Of a stretch of 64,000 nt of DNA, positions 26,755-35,708 are shown one piece after another. Source of the stretch: Cryobacterium sp. PH31-O1 (GTDB lineage Bacteria > Actinomycetota > Actinomycetes > Actinomycetales > Microbacteriaceae); contig NZ_JASITB010000006.1 in NCBI RefSeq assembly GCF_030063455.1, positions 186,001-250,000 of the forward strand, read 5' to 3'. Numbering within the stretch: the first letter of the stretch is position 1; each line of letters starts with the position of its first letter. The notes below the pieces were generated by a model. It saw only the letters and a list, made by a program, of their open reading frames with translations. It did no database searches and was not told the origin of the DNA. A program made the translations under genes and the position numbers.

Positions 26755-29091
26755 TCAGGACTTGTGCTCGACGACTTCGCCGTATTTCTGTTCCAGCTCC
26801 CGCACCCGGGCCTCAAGCTTGTTGATCTTGAGTACGCGGCGGTCGGGAACCATAATCAGCGGCAGCTCGGCGAGCCTGCCCGTGACCCGTTCCGGTTCGG
26901 CGCCACCCCAGTGGGTGGCGATCAGGTTCTCATCATTGTCCTGGCCCCAGGAACCGAAGTAGTGCAGCTCGGCCGGCGGCTCTTCCTGCACGAACTTCTG
27001 CACGAACTCACGGTAGGGAGTGCCGCGTGAAATGCGATCGCGTCGCATCTGTGCCCGCAGCTCGGTGGTCTGGTCTTCGTGCACAACGTAGGTGCCCGGT
27101 TCCCAGACCACGCCGTACATGCTCGACGCGGTGTGGGCGCTGATACGGTCAAGCTCCAGGTCGGTCACCACGAGTTCCGGGTCGCGTTCCAGCACGTCGC
27201 CGTAACCGCCGCCGGCGCCCTGGGCGATCATGTAGAGCTCGCCCTCCTTTGCCACGTCGAACTGCAAGCCCATATGCGAGGACTGGTAGTCGCCGCCCTC
27301 AAACGGCTGCTCGTTCATCACCCGTTCCATCGAGAGATTGAACTGGGTCGGATCCTTTTTGATGATGTCGTAGATGTTGACATTTTTTACCATTGCGAGG
27401 GGATAGACCGGGCAACCGTAGCCGCCGAACATGCCGGGCACGGAGGAGAACTTGGATCCGCTCGTGACGGTCATGAACCCCCAGCTGGGTGTGCCGCGGG
27501 AGGCGACCATCATTTCGTATCCCATCCCGCCGCGAAACTTGCCGAACCCCTGGTTGTCGCGCACCAGACGCTTACTGACGAGTTGCAAGAAGGGAACTTC
27601 TTCTTCCATGACTTCCTGCTCGCCGATGTCGGCCATCGCGCAGAACAGCGGGGCGACAGCGTCTTCACCGTCACGAAAGGCCTTCGCTCCGCCGCCCATG
27701 CCGTTCAGATCGGCGCAGAGGTTGCCCACCTGCTCGCCGTTCTGGGTGGTGCCGCCCCAGAGAAAATCGTTGATCTGGTTGAACCAGGGCGCGACGACGT
27801 TGGAGTATTTCTGCGGTGCGGAGAACTGCATTTTGGCGAAAGCGCTTTGCAAGGCCGAGAAGCCGCGGAAGGAAGCCTGCAGCGACTGGCCTACGGGTGC
27901 GTCGTATCCGGCATCCGCCCAGCTGTGCTCTTCGGTGATGACTTCAATCGGGCTCATCGCGCCGGTGGAGCGCGGCAGGTCGGGCCACCAGTACGACAGG
28001 ATGGCCTGCACCATGAACGCCTTGGTTGAGGCGAGCGGTGAGTTGATGGCCCGATTGAGAATTTCAGGGCCGGTGCCGGTGAGGTCCACAATCATGCGTT
28101 CGCCCTTGATGGTGATCTTGCAGGCGAACTTGATCAGAATGTTTTCTTTCAGCGTCGAATCAACGAACTGATTGAAGGTGACTGTGCCGTCGGGCAGTTC
28201 GCCGATACGACGCCGTACCTCGGTTTCAACGTCTTCCACCGTGACGCGCAGGGAGGCGACGAACGTCTCCTGGCCGACCTCGTCGATCAGCCGGTCGACG
28301 GTGTCCATGATGCGGCGCACGGCGCCCATCTTCACCTTGATGTCAGCGAGCATGAGCTTCGGGTCGCGGGTGGAGTGTTGCAGAAAGGTGAGGAGGTCGC
28401 GGCGCAGGTGACCCTTTTCCACGATCTTGATCGGTGAGGCGCGCAGGCCGTCATCGAACGGTGTTTCAGATCCCGAGGGCATGCCTCCCGGCTCGCAGGC
28501 GCCATTCTCTCCTTCGTGAATGGTGGCGCCCACCCAGGCGATGATCACGCCGCCGCGAATGACCGGCACCAGCATGGACTGGTCGGTGTTGTGCACCATG
28601 CCAAAGCGGGAGTCGTTGTGGAAGAATCCGTCACCCTCGTTGATGCCGACGGTGGGCTCGTCCTTCCAGTTCTTCATGATGTAGCGGATGGGGTGGTGCA
28701 GCACCGCGGAGAAGGCGATGACGCCGCGGTTGGAGAGATAGGTGACGTCGCCCTCGGCGGTGTACACGGCGCAGGAGAGGTCAGCCCATTTGGCGCCGGG
28801 AGCGGCGCCCATGCTCTCGCACATCTCAAACGCTTCATCTAAGGCCCCGGCCAGGCGCTTACGGATGCGGTCGACCTCTATCGGGTCGATGCCCTGGGCG
28901 ATGCACTGCTCCTCATAGGCGGTACGCGGCATGATTTCGTGGTGGCGCATGATGGCCGGGTCCGGTCCGAGAAAAAGGGTCGTCTCGTCCATGAATTTGT
29001 CGACCCACTGCTGTTCCTGGTCGGTCAGTAGCTGCGATGCGTCGTCGTCGTTTCCGCTGGTGGGCACGAACTCGTCAGTTGTCAGTGTCAT
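26755..29091 (-). CDS. Acetone carboxylase alpha subunit-like (HyuB family)
   Basis: A 778-residue hydantoinase B/oxoprolinase-type subunit, similar in length to acetone carboxylase AcxB (about 776). It would bind the phosphorylated intermediates and form the C-C bond. The residues HNTD (His167, Asp170) and His192 in TIHEGENGACEPGG have exactly the His-x2-Asp-x21-His spacing I recall for the Mn site of Xanthobacter acetone carboxylase (His150, Asp153, His175). The C-terminus ends in a short coiled coil (KINKLEARVRELEQKYGE). ATG 29091 follows AAGGAG. It follows the larger HyuA-like gene by 52 bases. A substrate other than acetone is possible. Confidence 0.85.
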   Translation of the reverse strand: MTLTTDEFVPTSGNDDDASQLLTDQEQQWVDKFMDETTLFLGPDPAIMRHHEIMPRTAYEEQCIAQGIDPIEVDRIRKRLAGALDEAFEMCESMGAAPGAKWADLSCAVYTAEGDVTYLSNRGVIAFSAVLHHPIRYIMKNWKDEPTVGINEGDGFFHNDSRFGMVHNTDQSMLVPVIRGGVIIAWVGATIHEGENGACEPGGMPSGSETPFDDGLRASPIKIVEKGHLRRDLLTFLQHSTRDPKLMLADIKVKMGAVRRIMDTVDRLIDEVGQETFVASLRVTVEDVETEVRRRIGELPDGTVTFNQFVDSTLKENILIKFACKITIKGERMIVDLTGTGPEILNRAINSPLASTKAFMVQAILSYWWPDLPRSTGAMSPIEVITEEHSWADAGYDAPVGQSLQASFRGFSALQSAFAKMQFSAPQKYSNVVAPWFNQINDFLWGGTTQNGEQVGNLCADLNGMGGGAKAFRDGEDAVAPLFCAMADIGEQEVMEEEVPFLQLVSKRLVRDNQGFGKFRGGMGYEMMVASRGTPSWGFMTVTSGSKFSSVPGMFGGYGCPVYPLAMVKNVNIYDIIKKDPTQFNLSMERVMNEQPFEGGDYQSSHMGLQFDVAKEGELYMIAQGAGGGYGDVLERDPELVVTDLELDRISAHTASSMYGVVWEPGTYVVHEDQTTELRAQMRRDRISRGTPYREFVQKFVQEEPPAELHYFGSWGQDNDENLIATHWGGAEPERVTGRLAELPLIMVPDRRVLKINKLEARVRELEQKYGEVVEHKS

Positions 29092-29143
29092 GGTGCTCAA
29101 ACTCCTTTGCTTATGCGAGGTGTTGCGGGGATGAGAGAAGCGG

Positions 29144-31270
29144 TCAGTCGCTGAGTAGCCATACGGCACCCTGCACGGTCGGTTCCAGACGCCAGCCAGG
29201 TTCTACCAGGTAGGTGGTGTTCTCGGTCGTTACGATCGCCGGCCCGTGAATGACGTACTCGTGTTTGAGTGCCTCGGCGTCGTAGACGGGGGTATCCACC
29301 GCGCCGGCGATGCTCGTGAAGTGCACCGACCGGTGCGAGACCGGAGCCGGCTTGGTCTTTTCACCGCCGATCTTGATCGACTCGAACTGGATGACCTCAC
29401 CCTCGATAAAGGACGCCACACGAATGGTCTGCACCCGGATGCCCGCCTCCGGTGCCTGGGTGCCCTCCCCATAGCGCTCGCCGAAGATTTCGGAGAACGT
29501 TTTGATCAGGTGCAGCACATCAGCGACCCCGTTGACCCGGTTGATGTCGAAGGCGACAGCGGTGGTGACGAGCTGGTTTCCGTAGCGCATGTCCATTTCG
29601 AGGCGGTAGCGTACGTCGGCGCGGTCGTACCCCTGGCGCACGAGGTCTTCGGCACCCTTGGCCTCGAGCTCCTCGATGTACCCGTTCAAAGCCGCATATT
29701 CGCTGTACAGGCTGCGCTTGATCGCTTCGTAGAGCACGACGTAAGCGCTGCGTTCGTGAATGTGCAGCGGTCGCATGTTGCCGGCGCCGAGCGCCGAGAA
29801 CACCGAGGCGAACGGTGGAAACAGGATTCGGCTGATGCCGGCGCTCGCCGCGATTCCGCAAGCGTGCAGGGGGCCGTTGCCGCCGTAGGCGAGCATCGTG
29901 TAGTCCTCGATCAGGCCGCCGCGCGAGCGCAGCTCCTTTTCGATGCCGATCGCCATCTGCTCGTCGACGGTTTTCTTGATCACCTTGGCGACCTCCACCG
30001 CGTCAAGGTCGAGCTCATCGCTGAGAGTCTCGTCGATGACGTAGATCGAGCGCTTCCTATTGAGCTTGATGTGCCCGTTGGCGTAGTTATCGGGATCAAG
30101 GTAGCCGAGCACGAGGTCGGCATCGGTCACGGTCGGGCGCAGCCCGCCACGGTCGTAGCAGGCCGGGCCCGGATCGCTGCCCGCCGATTCCGGCCCAATC
30201 TGGACGGCGTGGTGAATGCGATTGTAGGCGGCGATCGAGCCGCCGCCCGCACCGAGGGTGTTGAGGTGGATCATCGGCGCGGAGACCATCCAACGACCAA
30301 TGGTGGGCTGAAAGTCGTAGTGACGCACTCCACCCTCCGGTACCAGTCCGATATCAAACGAGGTACCGCCCATATCCATCGACACGACGTCGCCGAGCCC
30401 GGTCGATTCCGACAGGTGCTGGGCCGCGCCCACTCCGGCGATCGGTCCGGAGTGAATCGTTTGCAGGGCATCCGTCGAATTGGGCTGGGCCATGCCGCCC
30501 GAGTTGTGGATAACGAGCATCGGCTTCTCGTAACCGGAATCACGCAGGTTATTGGAGAGCTGGTTGAGGGCGTGGAACATGGTCTGGTGCAGAAAGGCGT
30601 CAACAATGGTGGCCATGGCCCGCACGTATTCGCCCTTGCGGCCAGAGACCTGGCTGCTGAGCAACACCGGAATCGACCCGAGCTCATGCGTGGGGTACTC
30701 GTCGAGAATAATCTCGAGGATGCGGTCTTCGTGCACCGAGTTCTCGGTGGCATTGGTCAAGGCAATGACAATGGCTTCAGCGCCGTTGTCGACGAGTTCG
30801 CGCACCTGGGTGCGCACATCGTCATACATGAGCGGCACAAGAACCTCACCGACCGAGTCGATGCGTTCCTTGACCGAGCGGATGAGCCGGCGCGGCACGA
30901 GCGGGTCGGGCCGTTGGGCATCCGGCATGTCGCCCTGCTTGACCCCGTCAAGACCTTCGCCATAGCCTCGGCCACGCGAGAGCGGAATGGTGTCTTCGAA
31001 GCCGTGCGTCACGATCGCTGCGACCCGAGGACCCTTACCCTCGATCAGGGCGTTGGTGCCGAGCGTGGTCGCGTAGCGCACCGAGTCGACCTCTTTGAGC
31101 GCTTTTTCCCGGCTGATGCCGGCCCGCTCGCAGGCCCGGTCAAGGGCCTCGTTGAAACCGAGGGCGAGGTTGTGGTGGGTGGTGAGTGCCTTGGACTCGA
31201 TATAGACGTCGTTCCAGACGAAGAAGCAGTCACTGAACGTGCCGCCGATGTCTACGGAAATTCGTTTCAC
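29144..31270 (-). CDS. Acetone carboxylase beta subunit-like ATPase (HyuA family)
   Basis: A 708-residue HyuA-type ASKHA kinase subunit, similar to AcxA (about 717). The first phosphate loop is VDIGGTFSDCF at residues 6-16 and the second MDMGGTSFDIG; LGAGGGSIA and SDPGPACYDRGG are further family motifs. In acetone carboxylase this subunit uses ATP to phosphorylate acetone and bicarbonate. It begins two bases after the gamma-like gene stop and is therefore coupled to it. It coexists with a second, shorter HyuA-like gene in the same operon. Confidence 0.87.
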   Translation of the reverse strand: MKRISVDIGGTFSDCFFVWNDVYIESKALTTHHNLALGFNEALDRACERAGISREKALKEVDSVRYATTLGTNALIEGKGPRVAAIVTHGFEDTIPLSRGRGYGEGLDGVKQGDMPDAQRPDPLVPRRLIRSVKERIDSVGEVLVPLMYDDVRTQVRELVDNGAEAIVIALTNATENSVHEDRILEIILDEYPTHELGSIPVLLSSQVSGRKGEYVRAMATIVDAFLHQTMFHALNQLSNNLRDSGYEKPMLVIHNSGGMAQPNSTDALQTIHSGPIAGVGAAQHLSESTGLGDVVSMDMGGTSFDIGLVPEGGVRHYDFQPTIGRWMVSAPMIHLNTLGAGGGSIAAYNRIHHAVQIGPESAGSDPGPACYDRGGLRPTVTDADLVLGYLDPDNYANGHIKLNRKRSIYVIDETLSDELDLDAVEVAKVIKKTVDEQMAIGIEKELRSRGGLIEDYTMLAYGGNGPLHACGIAASAGISRILFPPFASVFSALGAGNMRPLHIHERSAYVVLYEAIKRSLYSEYAALNGYIEELEAKGAEDLVRQGYDRADVRYRLEMDMRYGNQLVTTAVAFDINRVNGVADVLHLIKTFSEIFGERYGEGTQAPEAGIRVQTIRVASFIEGEVIQFESIKIGGEKTKPAPVSHRSVHFTSIAGAVDTPVYDAEALKHEYVIHGPAIVTTENTTYLVEPGWRLEPTVQGAVWLLSD

Positions 31271-31272
31271 GG

Positions 31273-31728
31273 TCAGTGCCCTTCGGTGCGGTGGGAGTGG
31301 GAATGTGCGGACGCGGAATCAAACCGGGCGCTGAGGTCGGTCTCGGCGTTCTCGCCGGGGCCGTAGTTGACGACCTCCTCGGGGTTGCCGCCGTGGGCTT
31401 CCCACTTCTCGCGCAGGGAATCGATGTCCCAGAGCATGTCGACGGTCGGCGGATGCCCCGGCGGCAGGTATTCCGCTTCAATCTGCGTGCCGCAGGTGGG
31501 GCAGTAGAACTCCAAGATTCGACAGAAGCGCGGGTCGGGGGAGAACGTGAACTCGTACTTCTCCGGGTCGATCACCGGCGGGTGGATCTCCCGTGGGTCC
31601 CGGTCGTAGACCAGGGTGCCTTCCTTGTAGTTGCCGCGGGCGTCGCCGAAGTCGTGGGCGCAGACGCGGCAGATCCACCGCTCGGTGTCGAGGTCGATGA
31701 GCAGGTATTCGGTCATGGGAACGCGCAT
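31273..31728 (-). CDS. Acetone carboxylase gamma subunit-like zinc protein
   Basis: A 151-residue small subunit. Cys20-x2-Cys23 (WICRVCAHDFG) and Cys76-x2-Cys79 (FYCPTCGTQIE) form a zinc-ribbon-like pair. RGNYKEGTLVYDRDPREIH is the segment I associate with acetone and acetophenone carboxylase small subunits. The C-terminal tail is His/Ser-rich. ATG 31728 was chosen, with AAGGAAGG ten bases upstream; ATG 31716 is an alternative. It sits between the two HyuA-like genes. Confidence 0.87.
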   Translation of the reverse strand: MRVPMTEYLLIDLDTERWICRVCAHDFGDARGNYKEGTLVYDRDPREIHPPVIDPEKYEFTFSPDPRFCRILEFYCPTCGTQIEAEYLPPGHPPTVDMLWDIDSLREKWEAHGGNPEEVVNYGPGENAETDLSARFDSASAHSHSHRTEGH

Positions 31729-31776
31729 TTTGTTTGTACCTTCCTTGGGAAACAAAGTGGGTCGAGGGTTCGGAGG

Positions 31777-33633
31777 TCAGTGCGTGTCGGTGAGCTGCAG
31801 ATCGCCGGCGGTCGAGACCAGGAGAGTCCAGCCGAGCGGCACCCGCGCGGTGAAGAAGGGACCCTCGACGATGGCCGGGCCGGCTGCCGTGGCACCGGGC
31901 TTCTGGTCGTCGAGCTGATAGACGGCCACGCTGTCGACCTGCGTGGTAGCCCCGCGCACCTGCCGAGTTCCGGCAGCCACGGCGGCGCTCGCCGCTGCCG
32001 GCGCACCGTTCGCAATGGTCGGGTGCGGCAGCCGGTAGGTGGCCTTGAGGGCGAGGATCTCTTCGCCGTTTTCAACCAGGGTCGACCACTCGAGTTCGCA
32101 CTCGCTCAGGTCGTGCCCTTCCTGGAACATGTCCTTGCCGGCATCCGCTTGCATGGCGGTACGCACTGCCGTGATTTCGGCGGGCGAGAAACCGGTGACG
32201 CTGGTTTCATACGATTGGGCGATGTCCGAGAAGCTGATGCCGTAAGCCGAGAACACCGCGGCGAGGCGCGGTACGAGCACCCGTTTCACGCCGGCAATAC
32301 GCGCGGCGCTGCAGGCATTCATCGGTCCGCCGCCGCCGAACGCCGCGACCGTGGTCTCGCCGGTCGGGCTCACGAGGTCGGCGAAGGAGCGCGCCAGGTG
32401 GCTGGAATAGCTGGCCTCCATGCGAATCAGCGCCTCGTCGACACTGATGCCGAGCGGGTCGGCGACGGTCTTGGTGATGACCGCGCGAGAACGCTCGGCA
32501 TCTAGGGCCATCTCCCCGTTCAGGTAGGTGGCGGGGTCGAGAATTCCGAGCAGCAGGTTGACGTCGGTGATGGTCGCCGAGGTGCCGCCGAAACCGAAAC
32601 AGGCCGGTCCTGGCGCGGCGCCGACGCTGTCCGGCCCGACGGTGATCTCGCCGTTATGTACGGCGATGATCGAGCTGCCGCCCACTCCGGTAGAACGCAC
32701 GTCACTCATTTCATAGGAGATGTCGACGCCCTGGATCGATCCGCGCCGGGCGACGGCGATGGCCTTGTTGGAGACCGCGCCGACATCCGTTGTGGTTCCG
32801 CCGACATCGATCATGAGCACGTTGTCGAGTCCGTAGGCCTCGGCGAGAGCCCTTGTGCCCTCGAGTCCGCCGCGCGGTCCCGAAGAGTACGTCTTGAGTG
32901 CGACGGACTTGGCGACGCGGGAGGACGCACCGTCGTTGCGGTAGATGAGCAGCGGGTTCTTCACCTTGTAGGCGCGCAGTCGGTGTTCGGCGCTGTACAG
33001 AAAACGCTCGACCGTGGGGTGCAGGAAAGAGTTGAGAATGCCAGACCAGACCTGTCGCGGCCGCGACGTGTCGGCGGCGAACTCGCGGGAGAACAGGATC
33101 GGCACGGAGCCGAGCAGGTGCCGGGGAAAATTTTTGAGCATGGTGCGCTTGAACAGGTGCTCGCGTTCCGAACTCAGGCCGGCGACGACGAGACGTTCAG
33201 CCCCGGCGGTGGTCAGCCGGTTGATCTCGGCGACGAGCTGCTGGGAGAGTTCCTCCGGGGTGCCGTCGGCCGTGATAATGCCGATGCGGCCACCGATCAG
33301 GTCCGTGAACAGTGCCGCCGTCTCCTCCGATGTGCCGAGCGCCTCTGGCAGGGCAGGATCATCGGTGATCAGCCCGATCAGCGGGCCCTTGCGCTGCACC
33401 AGTGCGTTGGTGCCCTGGGTCGATGAGTAGCGGATGTGCTGGGTCGAGTGCAGCAGATCGGCCAGGTTAGCCTCACCATAGATCTGCGCCGATGCCTTTG
33501 TCATCGCGTCAAAAAGACACTGCGAGAGATCGACCGGGGTGGTGAGGGTCTTGGTGAACGTGAAATCGGTGCCGCTGGCGACGACAATATCGGTGAGGGT
33601 TCCACCATTGTCGATGTTGATCAATCGTTCCAT
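31777..33633 (-). CDS. Second HyuA-like ATPase subunit of ketone carboxylase
   Basis: A 618-residue HyuA-family protein, first gene of the operon. Both phosphate loops are intact (NIDNGGTLTDIVV near the N-terminus and MIDVGGTTTDVGA in the middle), with GVGGSSIIAVHNGEITVGPDS and APGPACFGFGG. It is about 90 residues shorter than the other HyuA-like subunit. Acetophenone carboxylase also contains two HyuA-like subunits, proposed to phosphorylate ketone and bicarbonate separately, whereas acetone carboxylase has one. AAGGAG ends five bases before ATG 33633. Expression is probably driven from the divergent promoter region shared with the regulator. Confidence 0.85.
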   Translation of the reverse strand: MERLINIDNGGTLTDIVVASGTDFTFTKTLTTPVDLSQCLFDAMTKASAQIYGEANLADLLHSTQHIRYSSTQGTNALVQRKGPLIGLITDDPALPEALGTSEETAALFTDLIGGRIGIITADGTPEELSQQLVAEINRLTTAGAERLVVAGLSSEREHLFKRTMLKNFPRHLLGSVPILFSREFAADTSRPRQVWSGILNSFLHPTVERFLYSAEHRLRAYKVKNPLLIYRNDGASSRVAKSVALKTYSSGPRGGLEGTRALAEAYGLDNVLMIDVGGTTTDVGAVSNKAIAVARRGSIQGVDISYEMSDVRSTGVGGSSIIAVHNGEITVGPDSVGAAPGPACFGFGGTSATITDVNLLLGILDPATYLNGEMALDAERSRAVITKTVADPLGISVDEALIRMEASYSSHLARSFADLVSPTGETTVAAFGGGGPMNACSAARIAGVKRVLVPRLAAVFSAYGISFSDIAQSYETSVTGFSPAEITAVRTAMQADAGKDMFQEGHDLSECELEWSTLVENGEEILALKATYRLPHPTIANGAPAAASAAVAAGTRQVRGATTQVDSVAVYQLDDQKPGATAAGPAIVEGPFFTARVPLGWTLLVSTAGDLQLTDTH

Positions 33634-33706
33634 GAGCGCTCCTTTGCGGTTTGTGGTGAGTGACCGATGCTCCCGAAGAAGCAACAACATCAACAGTGAC
33701 CCGGCC

Positions 33707-33737
33707 GGGACATGGTGGCGTGTCCCACATTGGGACA
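33707..33737. promoter_or_regulatory. Inverted-repeat operator between carboxylase operon and its regulator
   Basis: TGTCCCACATTGGGACA (33721-33737) is a perfect 7-base inverted repeat with a 3-base spacer. A further GGGACA half-site lies at 33707-33712. The array sits in the 167-base divergent promoter region, 74 bases upstream of the operon start and 63 upstream of the regulator start. This is a strong candidate binding site for the Fis-type regulator encoded next to it; that assignment is inferred from position. Confidence 0.6.
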
Positions 33738-33800
33738 CCGCCCGGCTAGCGCTCGGCGGGTCGCAGAGTGCATGCTTGCAGAGTCCACAAGGGAGTAGAT

Positions 33801-35663
33801 ATGCACAGGATCGCTGAGCGTCGAATGAAAATTGCCGCTGCTCGGGCCAACTTTCTGCGCTCCGGCCACGCGGAATCCCTGGCCGTGCCTGGGCCCGTAG
33901 CGGCATCGTGGCAACGATCTTTTACAGCTGGAGTCAATGCCGAAACGTCGCAGGCAGTGTTTCAGAGCGACCTGGACCTGACCGGTCGGCTGATGCGCTG
34001 CTCAGAACCGGTCATTACCCGATTGAGCGATGACATGGCCGAGATGCCACTGTCGATTGTGCTCACCGACTACAAAGCGAGAATTCTCAGCCGCTTAGAA
34101 ACGGACAAAACAATTGGCACACTGCTCGACGAAGTGTCCCTGGCGCCGGGGTATAACTATGCCGAGGCGAGCGTAGGAACCAACGGGATCGGCACGGTGC
34201 TCGAATCGGGGCAGCCGCTCTATATCGTTGGCCCGGAGCACTTTACGGAACACCTGCAGCCATTCGCTTGCGCAGGCAGCCCTATTCGTGACCCGCTCAC
34301 CGGTCGCGTCGAAGGGGTGCTGGACATCAGCTGCCTCAGCGAACATGCCAGCCCACTCATGCAGTCCCTCGTGCGGTCTGCCGCGCACGAGATTGAACGC
34401 AACCTTCTCGTCGATCGCAGCCAGCGGCAGCAGGCTTTGTTCGAGGCCTACGTTCGGGTGGATGCCCACACGCGGGGCGCCGTCATGGCGATCGGCGGCA
34501 CCGTGGTGATGGGGAACGCGGTCGCGCAGAGCCTGTTCGCGCCCGACGAACAGTGGACCATCCACCAGCACGCACGATACCTGATGATCTCCCCCGGGCA
34601 GCCGGTCGACCAGATCGAGCTCTCCTCGGGCAAAGTCGTACACATGCGAGGCAAGCGCGTTGTGGTGGGCGCGGATGTCGCCGGCATTGTCGTGGTCGTC
34701 GAGATCAAATCGGAGCCGGTACCGATGCGCCCCGCGGGCCGCGATCTGGAACGCCGCGACGAGCCTCGCCGCGTTGCATCGACCATTGCCGGGACGGCCC
34801 CGGCCGGGGAGATTCTCAGTGATGTGGCCTCACTCCTCGGCAAGCGAGCGGCCGGCAGCGTCTTGGAAGCACTGGCTGCGGGCGAGGTACTACTCGTTCT
34901 GGGGGAGGCCGGTGGTGGCAAAGTATCGCTCGTGGCTGAACTTTATAGCCACGTGATACCCACCGGCCGTAGCGTTATCTACGGCACAAAAGAACTCAAC
35001 GAGCACGGGCTGCAGCGGACTCTTGACGATGACCGGCCCCAAGCAGAAGCTCAGCCCACTCTCTACATTTTTCGAAACATTGACCGTCTTGAGGCAACAG
35101 CGCTTGCCGAACTCGACGCCTTTCTCAGCGCGCGTGAAGAAAACATCGGCAACCGAAACGACGCGGTCGCCCTCACGGTGTCTCAACCCGATCTTCACGC
35201 CGACCTCGCCGTTTCTGCTCCGTACACCGCCGTACTGCAGCATTGTCAGACCTCGGTCACGGTAGCTCCGCTGCGGCATCGCCTCGATGACCTGGCTGAC
35301 ATCGTCGCCAAGGTACTCGCGCGACGGGCCGGATTGCGCCCTGCCACGGTGAGCGCCGGAGCTATGCGGGTGATCTCTCGTTACCCCTGGCCGGGCAACA
35401 TTCGCCAGCTCGAAGAAGCCATCGATATCGCGCTGCTCACCCGGCCGGTCGGTGCCGTCCAAGCGGAAGACCTGCCGGCGTACTGCCACGGCGGGGCGCC
35501 GCGACTGTTATCGGCGCTCGAAGCCGGAGAACGAGATCTCATTGTCGGTGCGCTTCATAAGTCAGACGGCAATCGGATGCGCGCGGCCGAGTCCCTGGGA
35601 ATTGCGCGGTCATCGCTCTACCGCAAGCTCAAAACGTTCGGCATAACGGTCACCGACTCGTAG
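33801..35663 (+). CDS. AcoR-like GAF-Fis transcriptional regulator with degenerate AAA+ domain
   Basis: A 620-residue regulator. An N-terminal GAF-type sensing region (about 70-200) is followed by a helical/PAS-like part, a degenerate AAA+ domain (about 335-560) and a Fis-type helix-turn-helix (about 578-615, NRMRAAESLGIARSSLYRKL). The Walker A equivalent is GEAGGGKV (368-375), the Walker B is IFRNID, and the GAFTGA sigma-54 contact loop is absent, although PWPGNIRQLEEA is retained. Actinobacteria lack sigma-54, so activation must work through the housekeeping polymerase. AAGGGAG ends five bases before ATG 33801. It probably controls the divergent carboxylase operon in response to ketone. Confidence 0.85.
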   Translation: MHRIAERRMKIAAARANFLRSGHAESLAVPGPVAASWQRSFTAGVNAETSQAVFQSDLDLTGRLMRCSEPVITRLSDDMAEMPLSIVLTDYKARILSRLETDKTIGTLLDEVSLAPGYNYAEASVGTNGIGTVLESGQPLYIVGPEHFTEHLQPFACAGSPIRDPLTGRVEGVLDISCLSEHASPLMQSLVRSAAHEIERNLLVDRSQRQQALFEAYVRVDAHTRGAVMAIGGTVVMGNAVAQSLFAPDEQWTIHQHARYLMISPGQPVDQIELSSGKVVHMRGKRVVVGADVAGIVVVVEIKSEPVPMRPAGRDLERRDEPRRVASTIAGTAPAGEILSDVASLLGKRAAGSVLEALAAGEVLLVLGEAGGGKVSLVAELYSHVIPTGRSVIYGTKELNEHGLQRTLDDDRPQAEAQPTLYIFRNIDRLEATALAELDAFLSAREENIGNRNDAVALTVSQPDLHADLAVSAPYTAVLQHCQTSVTVAPLRHRLDDLADIVAKVLARRAGLRPATVSAGAMRVISRYPWPGNIRQLEEAIDIALLTRPVGAVQAEDLPAYCHGGAPRLLSALEAGERDLIVGALHKSDGNRMRAAESLGIARSSLYRKLKTFGITVTDS

Positions 35664-35708
35664 CCTCAGCCGACGGCATCCGCTGATCACGATCTTGGTA
35701 CGGGTGCA

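Noticed and set aside
29246-31366. 706-codon open frame antisense to the HyuA-like subunit
   Set aside because: It mirrors the codon structure of the carboxylase gene; no motif or start signal is seen.
25859-33633. Operon as hydantoinase or 5-oxoprolinase
   Set aside because: The zinc-ribbon small subunit, the metal-site spacing in the HyuB-like protein and the divergent AcoR-like regulator fit ketone carboxylases better.
33634-33800. Sigma-54 (-24/-12) promoter upstream of the carboxylase operon
   Set aside because: No convincing GG-N10-GC element was found, actinobacteria lack sigma-54, and the regulator lacks GAFTGA.
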